The notes beneath the pieces were generated by a model. It made no database searches, was not told the origin of the DNA, and worked only from the letters and a program-made list of their open reading frames with translations. A DNA stretch of 10,522 bases from the NCBI GenBank assembly GCA_023659985.1, contig JAGXOH010000021.1, positions 1-10,522 of the forward strand, given 5' to 3'. A program made the position numbers and the translations under genes. The stretch comes from Candidatus Falkowbacteria bacterium LH_S3. Its GTDB lineage: Bacteria > Patescibacteriota > Patescibacteriia > Patescibacteriales > JAGXOH01. Each line of letters starts with the position of its first letter. The stretch's first letter is position 1. This document shows, piece after piece, positions 5,702-10,522 of this stretch.

Positions 5702-6184
5702 TCATGAGACAAGTCGTTCAATGATAGCTTTCACTGCTTGGATATATCTATCTTTATCCTTTTGCTTATACACTGAGATATACGATGGGTGATGGATAGG
5801 CACATACCACCTTTTCTCATACTCAAATTCCTTATATTTATAAGATAATTTAGGTATCTGTAACCCAAGCTGACGGAGAACGAATGTTGCCGTTTTGTTT
5901 CCAAGCAACAGAACAACACGAGGATTAATTGACTGAAGCTCGATTTGCAATTTGGGATAACACAGTCTACACTCTTCAAGTGTCGGATATCTCAATTTTC
6001 CTTTGGAATCCAACGGAGAAAACTTTACAAGATTTGTTTTGTAAAAATTTATATGGTGACACTGCGTCTCAATTTCTGCCACCAACCTACCGGTATTTGT
6101 GTTTATATGGAGAGGTGCATTATCCTCAGCATTAGTTGCTCTTGTTGCAGAAAGACCGACCCACATCACATTTGTATTTTTCAT
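5702..6184 (-). CDS. Uracil-DNA glycosylase superfamily protein
   Basis: A 160-aa cytoplasmic protein of the UDG fold. The first strand/loop is MWVGLSA (7-13). The conserved middle is FYKTNLVKFSPL (47-58) with KLRYPT (63-68). A VVLLLGNKTA strand follows (90-99), and the C-terminal motif is HHPSYI (131-136), equivalent to the HPS/HPA loop of UDGs. The usual motif A (GEAPG, GQDPY, GMNPG) is replaced by GLSA, so the canonical catalytic Asp/Asn is not evident and glycosylase activity is uncertain. Only three cysteines (42, 72, 75) are seen, so the 4Fe-4S cluster of family 4 is unlikely. Its ATG overlaps the stop of the radical SAM gene as ATGA, which implies translational coupling. After its TGA the frame stays open 57 more codons, to 5528, without a recognisable domain. 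Confidence 0.75.
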   Translation of the reverse strand: MKNTNVMWVGLSATRATNAEDNAPLHINTNTGRLVAEIETQCHHINFYKTNLVKFSPLDSKGKLRYPTLEECRLCYPKLQIELQSINPRVVLLLGNKTATFVLRQLGLQIPKLSYKYKEFEYEKRWYVPIHHPSYISVYKQKDKDRYIQAVKAIIERLVS

Positions 6185-7524
6185 TGGTTTATTCCATTAG
6201 TTTCAGTAATGAACCCCTGAAGAATCTCGTTGGACACTTCAGAGAAATTACCACTTGTAAAGTTAAATTGTTTTCTCCCTATGGTTGTTGACAAATTCTC
6301 GCTGTACACAACCTCATCAATAATTCTTCCTTTCAGAATCATATCATGGTACAGCTTGGTGCCATGATAGGGACGAAATTGAAAAACACTTGTCCTAAAA
6401 TTAGCATTGTTTTTCTTGGACGATTCTTTGAGCCACGCCGCTAAATCGTAAGACATTTGCATATCCTCGATAGTTTCGGTTTCAAAACCAAAGATGAAAT
6501 ATCCTTTCACATCTATGCCGATGCGGAACAATCTCTCGATGGTTTGCCTGATTAAATCCACGTTTGAAGTTTTGTGGATCATTTTGAGGATGCGTGGAGA
6601 CCCAGATTCTATGCCAATGAATACCTCTATGCAACCTGACTGCTTCAATTCAAGCAACTGCGTATCACTCAATTTATAGAATGATAACACATGAGCCATT
6701 GCACGCCATGTTATGGGAACATTCCCGAATATATGTACCGCACGCTCCACACTATTGGCATTTTTCAAGAATAAATCATCGAGAACTCGCACCGAATCAA
6801 TATTCTGATACAGTTCGCACAACATTTTCACTTCATTCGCTACGCTGTGAACGTTTCTTTCTCTAATCGGTGTTTCTTTGTTCAAAGATCGAGCCGCTGA
6901 GCAAAATGCGCAGTTGTATATACATCCGCGATTAGTAACAATACATACTTCATTGAATCCTCGCACATGTTGCAATGGCTGATTCACAAAAAATGACCTG
7001 TCCAAATGAATGTTGGAAATATCGTGGGGGAAATACGGCGAAGTCACAGACACCATAATAACTCGCTTATTGCCATCTTGACGAATAATATTAAGAGGCT
7101 CTCCCTGCACAATTGCACTGACCACAAAGTCTCCTTCTCCAATGATAATATCAACAGGGCAAGAGACATTCCAGAGCAGTATAGTCTGATAAAGACTCTT
7201 TGTGGCTAATCCGCCGATAATGAAATGTATTCCACTGTTAATTGATTCAACTATCTCACGGACTAAGTGTAGATTGGTTGTGAATACATTCAGAGCAATA
7301 TAGTGTGGACGCTTTTGACGAATAACCGCCAAAAGAATGTCGAGAGGAATGTTTGTCTCCACAGCATCCAACAATTCGACAATTATTCCATTACTCCAAA
7401 GATTCGTGGCTATATACCCCAAGCCAAGTGGTGGTAAAGAATCTTCGTCGTATCCATCCACTTTATCTCGAAATAAAGGTGAATTGATAACTAAAACATT
7501 GAGTGATCTTTCTTCTCCTCGCAT
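6181..7524 (-). CDS. B12-binding-type radical SAM protein
   Basis: A 447-aa protein. The N-terminal region (about 1-170) follows the cobalamin-binding domain found in this class: LNVLVINSPL, then the typical PPLGLGYIA near 32-40, and IIGG and IIGEGD strands. The classical DxHxxG cobalamin histidine is not visible. The radical SAM core starts at NRGCIYNCAFC, whose CxxxCxxC cysteines (201, 205, 208 with this start) hold the 4Fe-4S cluster that cleaves SAM. VLDDLF, FIGIESGSPRIL and GYFIFGFE are standard core strands. Such proteins catalyse radical methylations, ring rearrangements or methylthiolations on varied substrates; the substrate here is unknown. ATG 7522-7524 is chosen because AAGGAGG lies eight bases before it. 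The upstream ATG at 7545 would place that site inside the gene and has no site of its own. It is the middle gene of a three-gene operon. Confidence 0.9.
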   Translation of the reverse strand: MRGEERSLNVLVINSPLFRDKVDGYDEDSLPPLGLGYIATNLWSNGIIVELLDAVETNIPLDILLAVIRQKRPHYIALNVFTTNLHLVREIVESINSGIHFIIGGLATKSLYQTILLWNVSCPVDIIIGEGDFVVSAIVQGEPLNIIRQDGNKRVIMVSVTSPYFPHDISNIHLDRSFFVNQPLQHVRGFNEVCIVTNRGCIYNCAFCSAARSLNKETPIRERNVHSVANEVKMLCELYQNIDSVRVLDDLFLKNANSVERAVHIFGNVPITWRAMAHVLSFYKLSDTQLLELKQSGCIEVFIGIESGSPRILKMIHKTSNVDLIRQTIERLFRIGIDVKGYFIFGFETETIEDMQMSYDLAAWLKESSKKNNANFRTSVFQFRPYHGTKLYHDMILKGRIIDEVVYSENLSTTIGRKQFNFTSGNFSEVSNEILQGFITETNGINQ

Positions 7525-7549
7525 TGTACTCTCCTCCTTTTTCATGAGA

Positions 7550-7924
7550 TTAGTTTTGGTGTGAAGGCGAATAAACGCCGTCGCTTTTCTTTTTCACGAA
7601 CGAGCCGTGAATGAGTCGAAACGCCAGTCTTCTCTCTGCTTCGTAAACCATTGGCGTACCAATGAGTGCGTTACACTTCGGGCACTTCAGGTTTGGCATA
7701 TCAGCTTTGTTGCTCATCTTTGACTGCAAAAGCGCGAGCTCCTGCGGCGCAAAGATTCGGTCGAGATACATTCGGAGCAATCTACCATGCCCATCTTTTT
7801 GATAGAGGGCAAAATGTTGATTGCACTTGCTACAATAAAGATCAAGAAAATGCGAATTGCCTCCACGGGCATTCACATATTTGTCTTTCTCGAGCGAATG
7901 TTGAGTTGTCTTTTTGTCCACCAT
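7550..7924 (-). CDS. Zinc-ribbon protein of unknown function
   Basis: A 124-aa cytoplasmic protein. Two CxxC knuckles (C31-C34 in LYCSKC, C81-C84 in LKCPKC) should bind one zinc. Between them lies a distinctive block, FALYQKDGHGRLLRMYLDRIF (38-58). I recall similar small proteins in CPR genomes but cannot name a function. The C-terminus RLAFRLIHGSFVKKK is basic. ATG 7924 has AAAGGAG eight bases upstream. It is the promoter-proximal gene of the operon; the radical SAM start follows after 25 bases, so a role connected with the radical SAM/UDG-like pair is plausible. A nucleic-acid- or protein-binding adaptor would fit a zinc ribbon, but this is inference. No frameshift or truncation is seen. 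Confidence 0.75.
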   Translation of the reverse strand: MVDKKTTQHSLEKDKYVNARGGNSHFLDLYCSKCNQHFALYQKDGHGRLLRMYLDRIFAPQELALLQSKMSNKADMPNLKCPKCNALIGTPMVYEAERRLAFRLIHGSFVKKKSDGVYSPSHQN

Positions 7925-7986
7925 GTTTTTATCTCCTTTCTTTCAATTAAATTTCAAATAACTTCAAAGAACTAACTTCTTTTCTT

Positions 7987-8014
7987 AAGATAACATAAGA
8001 CATATTTATGTCAA
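7987..8014 (-). promoter_or_regulatory. Promoter of the zinc-ribbon/radical SAM/UDG-like operon with overlapping palindrome
   Basis: On the minus strand TTGACA (8014-8009) and TATCTT (7992-7987) are 16 bases apart. The leader to ATG 7924 is about 55 nt. The palindrome GACATA-TT-TATGTC (7999-8012) overlaps the -35 box and spacer, the usual place for a repressor operator. No regulator gene is adjacent. Confidence 0.55.
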
Positions 8015-8179
8015 CTATACGTACTGAATTAACACTTGAAATGCAACATAAGTGATATAAATAGTTTATTAACAATTAACCATATATCACGGGTATGCAT
8101 AAACATATTAAACAAAATAATCGTGCTTGTATAACTTTAATGTTAAGACAAGCACACACAAAAACACAAATCTAAAGAA
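8015..8179. other. Intergenic, with a hairpin
   Basis: No gene seen. GTGCTTGT (8123-8130) and ACAAGCAC (8148-8155) form an 8-bp stem with a 17-nt loop. There is no T-run after it on the plus strand. The rest is plain AT-rich sequence. Confidence 0.5.
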
Positions 8180-8367
8180 TTGGGTTTTAATAGAAGTACA
8201 ATCTCAAGAGAGATAAAGAGAAATAGTAAAGATAGAATATATAAAGTTCCTTGGGCCAACAAACAAGCCAAAGATAGAAGGAAATTATCTAAAGTTAATT
8301 ATCGAATAATTGATAACGATTTAAAAAAGAAGAAAAAGATTAGAGATTATTTAAAAACAAGGAAAAA
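8180..8367 (+). pseudogene. IS30-type transposase fragment (N-terminal HTH region)
   Basis: The frame opens at TTG 8180 and reads GFNRSTISREIKRNS, followed by a Y-x(5)-A...A-x-RR pattern (YKVPWANKQAKDRRK). This is the helix-turn-helix (HTH_38) and following segment of IS30-family transposases. The start of the protein is missing, with a TAA just upstream, and the entire DDE catalytic domain is absent. At about 8366 the frame runs into the hairpin of kinase-tail unit 2 and continues by chance through the kinase tail to 8479, giving an artificial fusion. It is a dead remnant without visible inverted ends. Its presence shows that IS30-like elements have been active in this genome, but it cannot mobilise anything itself. 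Confidence 0.65.
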
Positions 8368-8395
8368 TTGGGACGTTTCTCGGAACGTTCCGATT
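8366..8395. repeat. REP-like hairpin at the left end of kinase-tail unit 2
   Basis: Same GGGACGTTTCTCGGAA core as 4624-4639. The right arm differs and creates a perfect 14-base palindrome, TCGGAACGTTCCGA (8380-8393). The alternative long stem is kept with wobble pairs and one bulge. It marks the exact point where the IS30 fragment stops. Confidence 0.7.
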
Positions 8396-8479
8396 TTGGA
8401 ACAAGGTGGCAAAATCTGGGCAGAATCAAGCGGGGAAGGGAGCGGTTCTACATTTTATGTGGAAATGCCTGCGGTTTGA
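8396..8479 (+). pseudogene. Second histidine-kinase C-terminal fragment
   Basis: About 27 codons reading LEQGGKIWAESSGEGSGSTF and a VEMPAV end, then TGA at 8477-8479. This is the last strand and loop of a HATPase_c domain. It is nearly identical to the 3' end of the fragment at 4651-4911 but without G1 and G2 boxes. It has no possible independent function and is part of the repeated unit (8403-8532). Confidence 0.8.
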
Positions 8480-8532
8480 TTTTAATCTTTCAGAAAAGTG
8501 CTTGAATTAACTCGGGCGGGATTGAGTTAATT
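8403..8532 (+). repeat. Kinase-tail/terminator repeat, copy 2
   Basis: Matches 4835-4964 through the kinase tail, stop codon, spacer and palindrome arms. The few differences cluster just before the palindrome. The 10-base palindrome loop is in the opposite orientation. Confidence 0.85.
8505..8532. terminator. Palindrome after kinase tail 2, loop orientation 2
   Basis: AATTAACTC (8505-8513) and GAGTTAATT (8524-8532) flank GGGCGGGATT. The stem continues outward imperfectly (aagtgctt against aaacactt), giving up to 18 bp. The loop is the reverse complement of the loop at 4946-4955 apart from one base. Confidence 0.6.
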
Positions 8533-8718
8533 AAAACACTTGGAAAGTAGCTCTTTTCTGTTTTTTACACATTTTGGATTTCGTTCTCGTGTGATATGGT
8601 GGGAAGATTATTTACATAATAATTTCCATCAATCATATGACCAAAATTTAAATGAAATCCAAAATCCAAAATCCTAATGCCAAATAATAAATAAAAAGTA
8701 AGAAGTAAGAGGTAAAAA
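8533..8718. other. Intergenic, AT-rich with small hairpins
   Basis: No gene seen. 8655-8690 contains 'aaatccaaaatccaaaatcc' and 'cctaatgccaaat', which are reverse-complement versions of the repeat A/B words. Together with repeat B downstream they form an imperfect inverted arrangement. Confidence 0.5.
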
Positions 8719-8882
8719 GTTTTAAGTTGTAGTTTTTAGCTTTGAGTTTTGACATTTAATCATTTGACCTTCATTTGACATTTGAGCTTTGACATTTGGA
8801 TTTTATTAAGTAGAAGTTTTAAGATTTAAGTTGTAGTTTTAAGTTTTAAGTTTTGTCATTTGGATTTTATTGTATGACATTT
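8719..8882. repeat. AT-rich dispersed repeat, copy B
   Basis: Same repeat as 54-237, with the shared blocks listed there. It lacks a few of the short 'agttttt' units, as expected of slippage-prone low-complexity sequence. It ends at the same point, after 'tattgtatgacattt', and then passes into a unique sequence leading to a terminator and promoter. Confidence 0.85.
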
Positions 8883-8926
8883 CTAAATTGCACTGGCTAT
8901 GACATTATCATATTGCTATGACAGGG

Positions 8927-8959
8927 GCCTTTTTACTATTGGCTATAAAGGCGTTTTTT
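8927..8959 (+). terminator. Candidate intrinsic terminator
   Basis: GCCTTTTTA (8927-8935) pairs with TATAAAGGC (8944-8952), with one internal mismatch, and TTTTTT follows at 8954-8959. No intact gene lies directly upstream; the nearest coding remnant is kinase tail 2. Confidence 0.5.
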
Positions 8960-8967
8960 GCTACAAT
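8939..8967 (+). promoter_or_regulatory. Candidate promoter upstream of the AbrB-like fragment and nitroreductase
   Basis: TTGGCT (8939-8944) and TACAAT (8962-8967) are separated by 17 bases. It overlaps the terminator-like hairpin. Transcription would start near 8974, about 35 bases before ATG 9009. Confidence 0.5.
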
Positions 8968-9008
8968 AGAAATATAGATTTAAATTTATATTTAAATATA
9001 TATTTTTT

Positions 9009-9068
9009 ATGCCTAGAAGAGAGTTAGAAAATAAGAATGTGAGAAAAATTTTTTGTTACATAGAATGA
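9009..9068 (+). pseudogene. Truncated AbrB/SpoVT-like gene start
   Basis: ATG 9009 opens a 19-codon frame, MPRRELENKNVRKIF then CYIE, ending at TGA 9066-9068. The MPRRE.ENKN.RK opening resembles, from memory, small AbrB/SpoVT-type proteins common in CPR genomes, which continue into a beta-strand DNA-binding domain of about 50 more residues. That domain is absent. A promoter-like pair lies just upstream. It is most likely the 5' stump of a gene cut near 9054. A 33-codon ORF follows at 9065-9166 with an ATGA overlap but no ribosome binding site and no recognisable family. Confidence 0.4.
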
Positions 9069-9217
9069 TTCCTTACCAAAAAATAGCTTCAACTCTATTT
9101 TTATCTTTAAACAACATTAATTATCCCCAAAGTGTAACCTTGACCCTGCAACAGTACACGGATTAAATGGTAAAATTCCTATTGAGTTTCTTTCTAATTA
9201 TCAGGAAAATAAAATTT

Positions 9218-9733
9218 ATGGATATAAAAGAAGTTATTCAAAAAAGATATAGTTGTCGGAATTATAAAGATACTCCAGTAACAGAGGAGAAATTAAAAAG
9301 TATTTTTGAGGCGGCTCGGCTTGCTCCTTCAGCTCATAATTCTCAATCATACAAGTTTATTATTGTTAAAGATAAAGAAAAACAAGAGAAATTAGCTGAA
9401 GCGGCAGCTAGCCAAAGTTTTATTGCCGAAGCGCCAATTATTATTGCTGGTGTTTCTTTAGAGCCGGAGAAAACAATGAGTTGCCAAGTTCCAACTTACG
9501 CAGCTGATTTAGCAATTGCAATGGAACATATAGCCCTTCAGGCCTGTTCAGAAGGTGTAGGAACCTGTTGGATAGGAGCTTTTTCACAGCAAGAAGCAAA
9601 AAAGATTCTTGAAATTCCTGAAGAATGTAAAATAGCTGCTCTGATGCCGCTCGGCTATCCAGTAGATTCTCCGAGACCAAAATATAGAAAGAATTTAGAT
9701 GATTTTGTCTGTTATGAAAAGTTTAAAATTTGA
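9218..9733 (+). CDS. Nitroreductase family protein (FMN-dependent NAD(P)H oxidoreductase)
   Basis: A 171-aa cytoplasmic flavoprotein. The FMN phosphate-binding start KRYSCRNY (9-16) is standard (R-x-S-x-R). LAPSAHNSQSYKF (35-47) is the conserved second FMN loop. GVGTCWIGAF (113-122) and LMPLGYP (142-148) complete the family pattern. Members bind FMN as homodimers and reduce nitro compounds, quinones or enones with NAD(P)H; the natural substrate is not predictable. An upstream in-frame ATG at 9167 would add a 17-residue hydrophobic/basic segment. I prefer ATG 9218 because homologues start MDI.EVI..R and AGGA lies at 9203-9206, though 11 bases away. Length fits the short nitroreductase subgroup. 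Composition is AT-rich like the M16 gene. The yjbQ-like gene follows on the same strand after about 100 bp. Confidence 0.9.
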   Translation: MDIKEVIQKRYSCRNYKDTPVTEEKLKSIFEAARLAPSAHNSQSYKFIIVKDKEKQEKLAEAAASQSFIAEAPIIIAGVSLEPEKTMSCQVPTYAADLAIAMEHIALQACSEGVGTCWIGAFSQQEAKKILEIPEECKIAALMPLGYPVDSPRPKYRKNLDDFVCYEKFKI

Positions 9734-9836
9734 GGTTGAGAGTCTGAAAAATCGGGAACGGTTCTGAATTTTAACTAACTGTCAATTTTAGCTGAATTAA
9801 AAGTTGAGGAATTAATTAAGAAATAAGAAATAAAAA

Positions 9837-10235
9837 ATGGTTAGGGAATTTAATATTTCAAGTGAAAATAGATATCAATTGATTGATATTACAGATAAGG
9901 TAGAAGGAGTAGTTAGAGGAAGTAAAATAAAAGATGGATTGGTTTTGATTTTTGTGCCTCATTCTACAGCAGGCATTATTTTAACGGAGAATGAATCCGG
10001 TTTAAAACAGGACTGGCTGGCAGTTCTGAAAAAATTAATTTCTGACTTTGATTTTTTTCATAACAAAATTGATAACAACGCTGATTCTCATATTCTTTCT
10101 GGTTTATTGGGACAGGAGAGAACTTTAATGATTGAAAATAACAGTTTGGTTCGTGGAACTTGGCAGCAGATATTTTTGGTTGAATTAGACGGTCCAAAAA
10201 AACGAAGGATAATAATTAAGATTATTAAGGATTAA
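9837..10235 (+). CDS. yjbQ: YjbQ family protein (UPF0047; secondary thiamine-phosphate synthase-like)
   Basis: A 132-aa protein covering the whole UPF0047 domain. The conserved features are VPHSTAGIILTENE (40-53), NADSHILSGLLGQ (81-93) and GTWQQIFLVELDGP (107-120), followed by the usual R-rich last strand (KKRRI). The invariant histidines H42 and H85 and the NE pair are present. Some members show weak thiamine-phosphate synthase activity in Escherichia coli, but the physiological role of the family is unsettled, and no thiamine gene is nearby. ATG 9837 lacks a clear Shine-Dalgarno sequence; the start fits the family length of about 130-140 aa. It follows the nitroreductase after 103 bp and could share its transcript. 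No defect is seen. Confidence 0.93.
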   Translation: MVREFNISSENRYQLIDITDKVEGVVRGSKIKDGLVLIFVPHSTAGIILTENESGLKQDWLAVLKKLISDFDFFHNKIDNNADSHILSGLLGQERTLMIENNSLVRGTWQQIFLVELDGPKKRRIIIKIIKD

Positions 10236-10248
10236 AATCGCTTTTACC

Positions 10249-10365
10249 TTAGCACTTGTCGTTGGCAGCCTGATTTATCCTCGGGCCAGACGCCGTCTTA
10301 TCTTTGAGTAGCGGATTATTCAGCCACACCTTGATTTCAGGTAACGAAAATACAACTTTTTTATT
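10249..10365 (-). pseudogene. Possible minus-strand C-terminal gene fragment
   Basis: On the minus strand a frame without a start codon reads about 38 codons (VVFSLPEIKVWLNNPLLKD, then KTASGPRINQAANDKC) to a TAA at 10249-10251. It stands out because 10255-10330 is clearly richer in G+C than its surroundings and the reading is protein-like. I do not recognise the family. It could be chance. Confidence 0.25.
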
Positions 10366-10467
10366 CTATATTCTATTATGGTATTATATATAAGAAGGCG
10401 AAATAATTCTAAAATTGTTACAAAAAAGAATGATGAAATAAAAATCAAAGACAGCCTTTGATATATA
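10366..10467. other. Intergenic, nothing recognised
   Basis: Plain AT-rich sequence between the possible fragment and the second 53-bp repeat. A minus-strand frame with a hydrophobic stretch crosses it but begins inside the repeat, so it is not annotated. Confidence 0.4.
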
Positions 10468-10520
10468 TGAATAAGTTCAGATACATTTTGGACTCCAAAC
10501 CAACTAAAAAGTAAATGCAA
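10468..10520 (+). repeat. 53-bp direct repeat, right copy
   Basis: Identical to 1276-1328 over its full length; the bases just outside differ at both ends, so the unit is bounded. The window ends two bases later. Confidence 0.85.
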
Positions 10521-10522
10521 AT

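Noticed and set aside
5684..5713. TGTCTC/GAGACA hairpin at the UDG-like stop as a terminator
   Set aside because: A 6-bp stem with no T-run on the minus strand.
5945..6220. Plus-strand ORF opposite the UDG-like gene
   Set aside because: Shadow of the coupled operon on the other strand.
7525..7545. Upstream ATG for the radical SAM gene
   Set aside because: The strong AAGGAGG lies between this ATG and ATG 7524, so the second is the real start.
7666..7950. Plus-strand ORF opposite the zinc-ribbon gene
   Set aside because: Shadow; the minus-strand gene has a ribosome site, CxxC motifs and a promoter.
8368..8479. A transposase-kinase fusion protein
   Set aside because: The frame is open by chance across the hairpin; both parts are fragments without their catalytic domains.
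9167..9217. Hydrophobic N-terminal extension of the nitroreductase
   Set aside because: No ribosome site before 9167, and the family normally starts at the MDIKEVI position. A membrane anchor cannot be fully excluded.
10320..10520. Minus-strand small membrane protein
   Set aside because: Its start lies inside the 53-bp repeat, there is no ribosome site, and the hydrophobic stretch is expected from AT-rich sequence.

Overview
This is an AT-rich bacterial window. It combines about nine intact genes with an unusual density of gene fragments and dispersed repeats. The gene set suggests a member of the Patescibacteria/CPR or a similar reduced, uncultured lineage. It includes a shortened BpsA-like protein, an M16 peptidase, a UDG-superfamily protein coupled to a B12-type radical SAM protein, a CPR-style histidine-kinase tail, a YjbQ protein, and long low-complexity repeats built on variants of TTTGACATTTGGATTTT. 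This assignment is inference from gene families and repeat style; there is no rRNA or other phylogenetic marker here.

Layout, left to right. Positions 54-237 hold AT-rich repeat A. It abuts a glycosyltransferase fragment (282-460), followed by an intact bpsA-like gene (471-1238, +) with a terminator on its stop codon. An intergenic stretch carries a 53-bp repeat (1276-1328) and a small ORF with a very strong ribosome binding site (1555-1713), closed by a terminator at 1722-1753. An M16 zinc peptidase is read convergently (1752-2945, -). From 3157 a plus-strand operon starts abruptly: the ThDP-binding half of a sulfopyruvate/phosphonopyruvate decarboxylase-like enzyme, a SAM methyltransferase (3668-4507), and an unknown gene (4514-) that is cut after about 36 codons. 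The cut is made by a hairpin plus histidine-kinase 3' fragment (4620-4964). About 0.8 kb without a convincing gene follows.

Positions 7924-5702 (-) form a compact operon: zinc-ribbon protein, B12-binding-type radical SAM protein, and a UDG-superfamily protein overlapping the radical SAM gene by 4 bp. It has a good promoter with a palindrome over its -35 box. An IS30-type transposase fragment (8180-8367) is then cut by a second copy of the hairpin/kinase-tail unit (8366-8532). Repeat B (8719-8882) is a second copy of repeat A. It is followed by a terminator/promoter cluster and a truncated AbrB-like start (9009-9068). The window ends with a nitroreductase (9218-9733), a YjbQ-family protein (9837-10235), and a second exact copy of the 53-bp repeat (10468-10520).

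The genes do not form one pathway. The clearest functional unit is the zinc ribbon/radical SAM/UDG-like operon. The clearest structural theme is a mosaic in which truncated genes end at repeats: a 21-bp inverted repeat lies beside two of the truncated genes, a hairpin/kinase-tail unit occurs twice, and a terminator palindrome carries its loop in opposite orientation in the two copies. Nothing here can be named as a known mobile system. A repeat-mediated recombination or insertion process is the most interesting reading.
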